Positions 30,402 through 32,775 of a DNA stretch of 32,775 nt are shown here, piece by piece; the first letter of the stretch is position 1; the number at the start of each line of letters is the position of its first letter. Made by a program: the position numbers and the translations under genes. A model generated the notes under the pieces. The model saw only the letters and a program-made list of their open reading frames with translations, did not search any database and had not been told where the DNA came from. Source of the stretch: Micavibrio sp. UBA5703 (GTDB lineage Bacteria > Pseudomonadota > Alphaproteobacteria > Micavibrionales > Micavibrionaceae); the NCBI GenBank assembly GCA_002420015.1, contig DIHF01000008.1, forward strand, positions 1 to 32,775. Direction: 5' to 3'.

Positions 30402-32756
30402 TTGGCGGCTGTGAGCACCACGAAAAAATCAAAAAACGGATTATTTGGCTTGCTGGGCGGCAAATCCGCGCTGCAACAGGAAAATGACCGGCTGGCGGCC
30501 ATTCTTTCAGCAACGCCCGCGCATTATTGCGGCTGGAGTGATGAGGGCGAAATTTTTTATAGTCGTGGGTTTTGCCCCCTTTTATCGCTTGGAGATGTCC
30601 GGCACTTCGCCGACATTCAAAGCGTTCTGGCCCCCGGCGATGCGGCAACGCTGGAAGGAATGTGGCAAAATCTTTCCGGCACAGGAAAGCCTTTCGATTT
30701 TTCAGCACGCAGCAAAACCGGCAGCAAAACTTTCCGCTTCAAGGGAGCGCCGGGAACAATGCGGCTGCTTTGGGTGGAGGACATCACCCGCGAAACCGAA
30801 GCGCAAAAAATCCGGGATACGGAGCAAAAACAAGATATCGCCATGCTCACGGCGGCGATAGACCATCTTCCGGCCTCGATATGGCTGCGCAACGACAGGC
30901 AGGATTTAATCTGGGTCAATGAAACTTACGCCGAAACGCTCGGCATTTCACAGGATGAAATTATCGCGCAGCAAAGGGAAATCTCGCCGCCTCCAAAAGC
31001 CAAAAAGAAAGCTGCCACGTTTACCCTGCTGCCGGGTCGCGAGCAGGCCGCCAAGGCTTTGACTGAAATGAAAACGCAAAACGTTCATGCCCACGTCATT
31101 ACAACGGCGGGCGACCGCTTGCTGATGAATATTTTTGAAATTCCCTTGCCCGCACACAACATGACGCTCGGCGTGGCGCGTGACATCACGCGGCAGGAGG
31201 AACTTGCAACCGAGCTTAAGCGCTTCAAAGCCGTCAATCAGGAACTCCTGCAACAATTGCGCACCGCCATCGGCATCTACGACAGCGACCAGAGGCTGGA
31301 ATTTTATAATACCGCCTTTTCACAGCTTTGGGGCCTAGACGACGGCTGGCTGAACACACGGCCCCGGCTGAGCGACATCATGGAAAAACTGCGCGAGACG
31401 CGCCGCCTGCCGGAACAAGCGGATTTCAAAAAATTCAAGCAAAGCTGGCTCAGCATGTTCACCAACCTCATCGATCCGCACGAGGACATGTTGCACCTGC
31501 CCGATGGCAGCGCACTGCGTATGCTGGTCATCCCAAACCCGCTGGGCGGGATGATGATGACGTTTGAAGATGTCACGAGCAGACTTGAGCTTGAATCTTC
31601 CTACAACACGCTGATCGCGGTGCAGAAAGAAACGCTCGACAACCTGGCCGAAGCCGTGGCCGTGTATGGCGGCGATGGTCGTTTAAAGCTCTGGAATCCC
31701 TCCTTCGGGCGGCTATGGGGCCTCAACCCCGAAGACCTTGAGGGCATGCCGCATATCAGCCGCATCGTCGAAAAGCTGAAGCCGTTTTTCGATCCCCGCG
31801 AATGGCTCGTACGCCGCGAGGAACTGATCGCCCACGGTCTTGACCGCCTTATGCACGAAGGTCGCCTGGAGCGCAGTAACGATACGCTCGTCGATTTCGT
31901 TACGGTGCCGTTGCCGGACGGCGGTGTTTTAATTACCTATGCCGATGTAACCGATACCGTGCGCGTGGAAATCGCCTTGCGCGAGAAGAATGCCGCGCTG
32001 GAAGCCGCCGAACGTCTCAAACTCGACTTCCTCGCAAACGTTTCATACCAACTGCGCACACCGCTTAATGCGATCATGGGCTTCAATGAAATGCTCGACC
32101 ACGAATATTTCGGCAAGCTGAACGAGAAGCAAAAATCCTATACCGGCGACATCAAGGAGGCCAGCGCCAAGCTGCTCGATCTCATCAACGACATTCTCGA
32201 CCTTTCAACGATCGAGGCCGGTTATATGACGCTGAACAAGGCACCCATCAAGATCAAGGTAATGCTGGAAGGGTTGGTCGATCTGGTCAGCGAATGGGCG
32301 CGCAAAGAAAAAATCGAAGTTGTTCTTTCCTGCCCGAAAACCATCGGTACACTGGAAGCCGACGAGATGCGCCTTAAACAGGCCATCGTCAACCTGATCC
32401 GCAACGCGCTCAACTACACACCTGAGGGCGGCAAGATCACCATCGCAGCAAGAAAAGTAAAACACGGCATGGAGATTGCCGTCAGCGATACAGGAATCGG
32501 CATCCCGAAAGAGGAAGTGTCGCGGGTCATGGAGCCTTTTGTTCGGGCGCAAAATGTAAATACCGACAAAGCCATTGGAAACCGCCGCCAAGGTGCGGGG
32601 CTTGGCCTTTCACTGGTCAAAAATATTGTGAATCTGCATGGCGGTAACATCATTCTTGACAGCCAGCCCGGCAAAGGAACAACGGTTACCCTGCTTTTCC
32701 CCAACTCACCCGAAAAGGCAGCAGAAGTAAAAACTTCCACAAAGAAGCCGACATAG
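30402..32756 (+). CDS. divL: DivL-type PAS sensor kinase with Tyr replacing the phospho-acceptor His
   Basis: The 784-residue protein has about four PAS-like regions (roughly 29-130, 147-270, 285-400, 405-525), then a HisKA helix LKLDFLANVSYQLRTPLNAI in which the usual SHELRTP His is Tyr (TAC at 32046-32048, residue 549). The ATPase part is intact: NLIRNALNYTP, DTGIGIP, GAGLGLSLVKNIV. Caulobacter DivL has the same change at about the same place (Tyr550), almost the same length (769), and acts with CckA and DivK in the CtrA cell-cycle pathway. Unlike Caulobacter DivL no N-terminal membrane helix is visible. Start TTG 30402 or GTG 30411 is uncertain; neither has a clear ribosome site. Confidence 0.85.
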   Translation: MAAVSTTKKSKNGLFGLLGGKSALQQENDRLAAILSATPAHYCGWSDEGEIFYSRGFCPLLSLGDVRHFADIQSVLAPGDAATLEGMWQNLSGTGKPFDFSARSKTGSKTFRFKGAPGTMRLLWVEDITRETEAQKIRDTEQKQDIAMLTAAIDHLPASIWLRNDRQDLIWVNETYAETLGISQDEIIAQQREISPPPKAKKKAATFTLLPGREQAAKALTEMKTQNVHAHVITTAGDRLLMNIFEIPLPAHNMTLGVARDITRQEELATELKRFKAVNQELLQQLRTAIGIYDSDQRLEFYNTAFSQLWGLDDGWLNTRPRLSDIMEKLRETRRLPEQADFKKFKQSWLSMFTNLIDPHEDMLHLPDGSALRMLVIPNPLGGMMMTFEDVTSRLELESSYNTLIAVQKETLDNLAEAVAVYGGDGRLKLWNPSFGRLWGLNPEDLEGMPHISRIVEKLKPFFDPREWLVRREELIAHGLDRLMHEGRLERSNDTLVDFVTVPLPDGGVLITYADVTDTVRVEIALREKNAALEAAERLKLDFLANVSYQLRTPLNAIMGFNEMLDHEYFGKLNEKQKSYTGDIKEASAKLLDLINDILDLSTIEAGYMTLNKAPIKIKVMLEGLVDLVSEWARKEKIEVVLSCPKTIGTLEADEMRLKQAIVNLIRNALNYTPEGGKITIAARKVKHGMEIAVSDTGIGIPKEEVSRVMEPFVRAQNVNTDKAIGNRRQGAGLGLSLVKNIVNLHGGNIILDSQPGKGTTVTLLFPNSPEKAAEVKTSTKKPT

Positions 32757-32775
32757 GTCGTGTGGACAAAAGATT

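Noticed and set aside
32757..32775. Possible start of a next gene (GTG at 32760 or 32762), perhaps tsaE
   Set aside because: Only a few codons are visible; the suggestion comes from remembered gene order downstream of divL, not from sequence.

Overview
The window looks like a chromosomal segment of an alphaproteobacterium. Supporting signs are the cmk-rpsA-ihfB-lapA-pyrF run, the trpF/trpB/trpA-accD-folC run, a ChvI/ChvG two-component pair, a class II-type EPSP synthase and, at the right end, a DivL-type PAS kinase whose phospho-accepting His is replaced by Tyr. DivL-type proteins and ChvG/ChvI are alphaproteobacterial hallmarks. A finer placement (an uncultured Rhodospirillales- or Micavibrionales-like lineage) is only a guess. 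I see no phage, IS element, CRISPR array, rRNA or tRNA.

Layout. 1-2803: accessory block with a 5'-truncated unknown gene, a pilin-like single-pass protein, and a minus-strand pair of unknowns, one with a possible peptidoglycan-binding-like fold. 2891-7447: cysS (minus), then folE-pyrC and a THUMP-like methyltransferase, punctuated by interspersed palindromic repeats. 7641-10086: a membrane GGDEF/EAL protein with its own good promoter and a degenerate GGDEF site, then a 71-residue unknown. 10162-16401: aroA, a minus-strand lipoprotein with a transglutaminase-like pattern, cmk, rpsA (structured leader and clear terminator), ihfB, lapA and pyrF. 16388-20306: the trp genes, with trpF separated from trpB-trpA by a divergent pair, a TrmB-family regulator and a small membrane protein. 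20310-25242: accD-folC-chvI-chvG, very tightly packed. 25246-25738: two small unknown genes lying where many alphaproteobacteria carry hprK-manX-ptsH between chvG and ahcY. 25857-32756: ahcY (short form), a small membrane protein, a DUF4139/MuiA-like exported protein, a small GNAT-like protein, purU and the divL-like kinase.

How the genes work together. Most of the window is housekeeping: pyrimidine synthesis (pyrC, pyrF, cmk), folate and one-carbon metabolism (folE, folC, purU, ahcY), aromatic amino acids (aroA, trpFBA), translation (cysS, rpsA) and fatty-acid synthesis (accD). Three signalling units are interleaved with it: c-di-GMP turnover, ChvG-ChvI envelope-stress signalling co-transcribed with accD-folC, and a DivL-type cell-cycle protein. 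Convergent gene pairs are packed to within a few bases or overlap, so 3' ends are tight; no stretch above 300 bases lacks a gene.

The points I consider most worth a second look are the accessory pair plus a 39-residue ORF between chvG and ahcY, the regulator and membrane-protein insertion inside the trp cluster, the Tyr-type pseudokinase, the degenerate GGDEF module, and the unknown two-gene operon at 1136-2803. I do not see convincing evidence of an entirely new multi-gene system.
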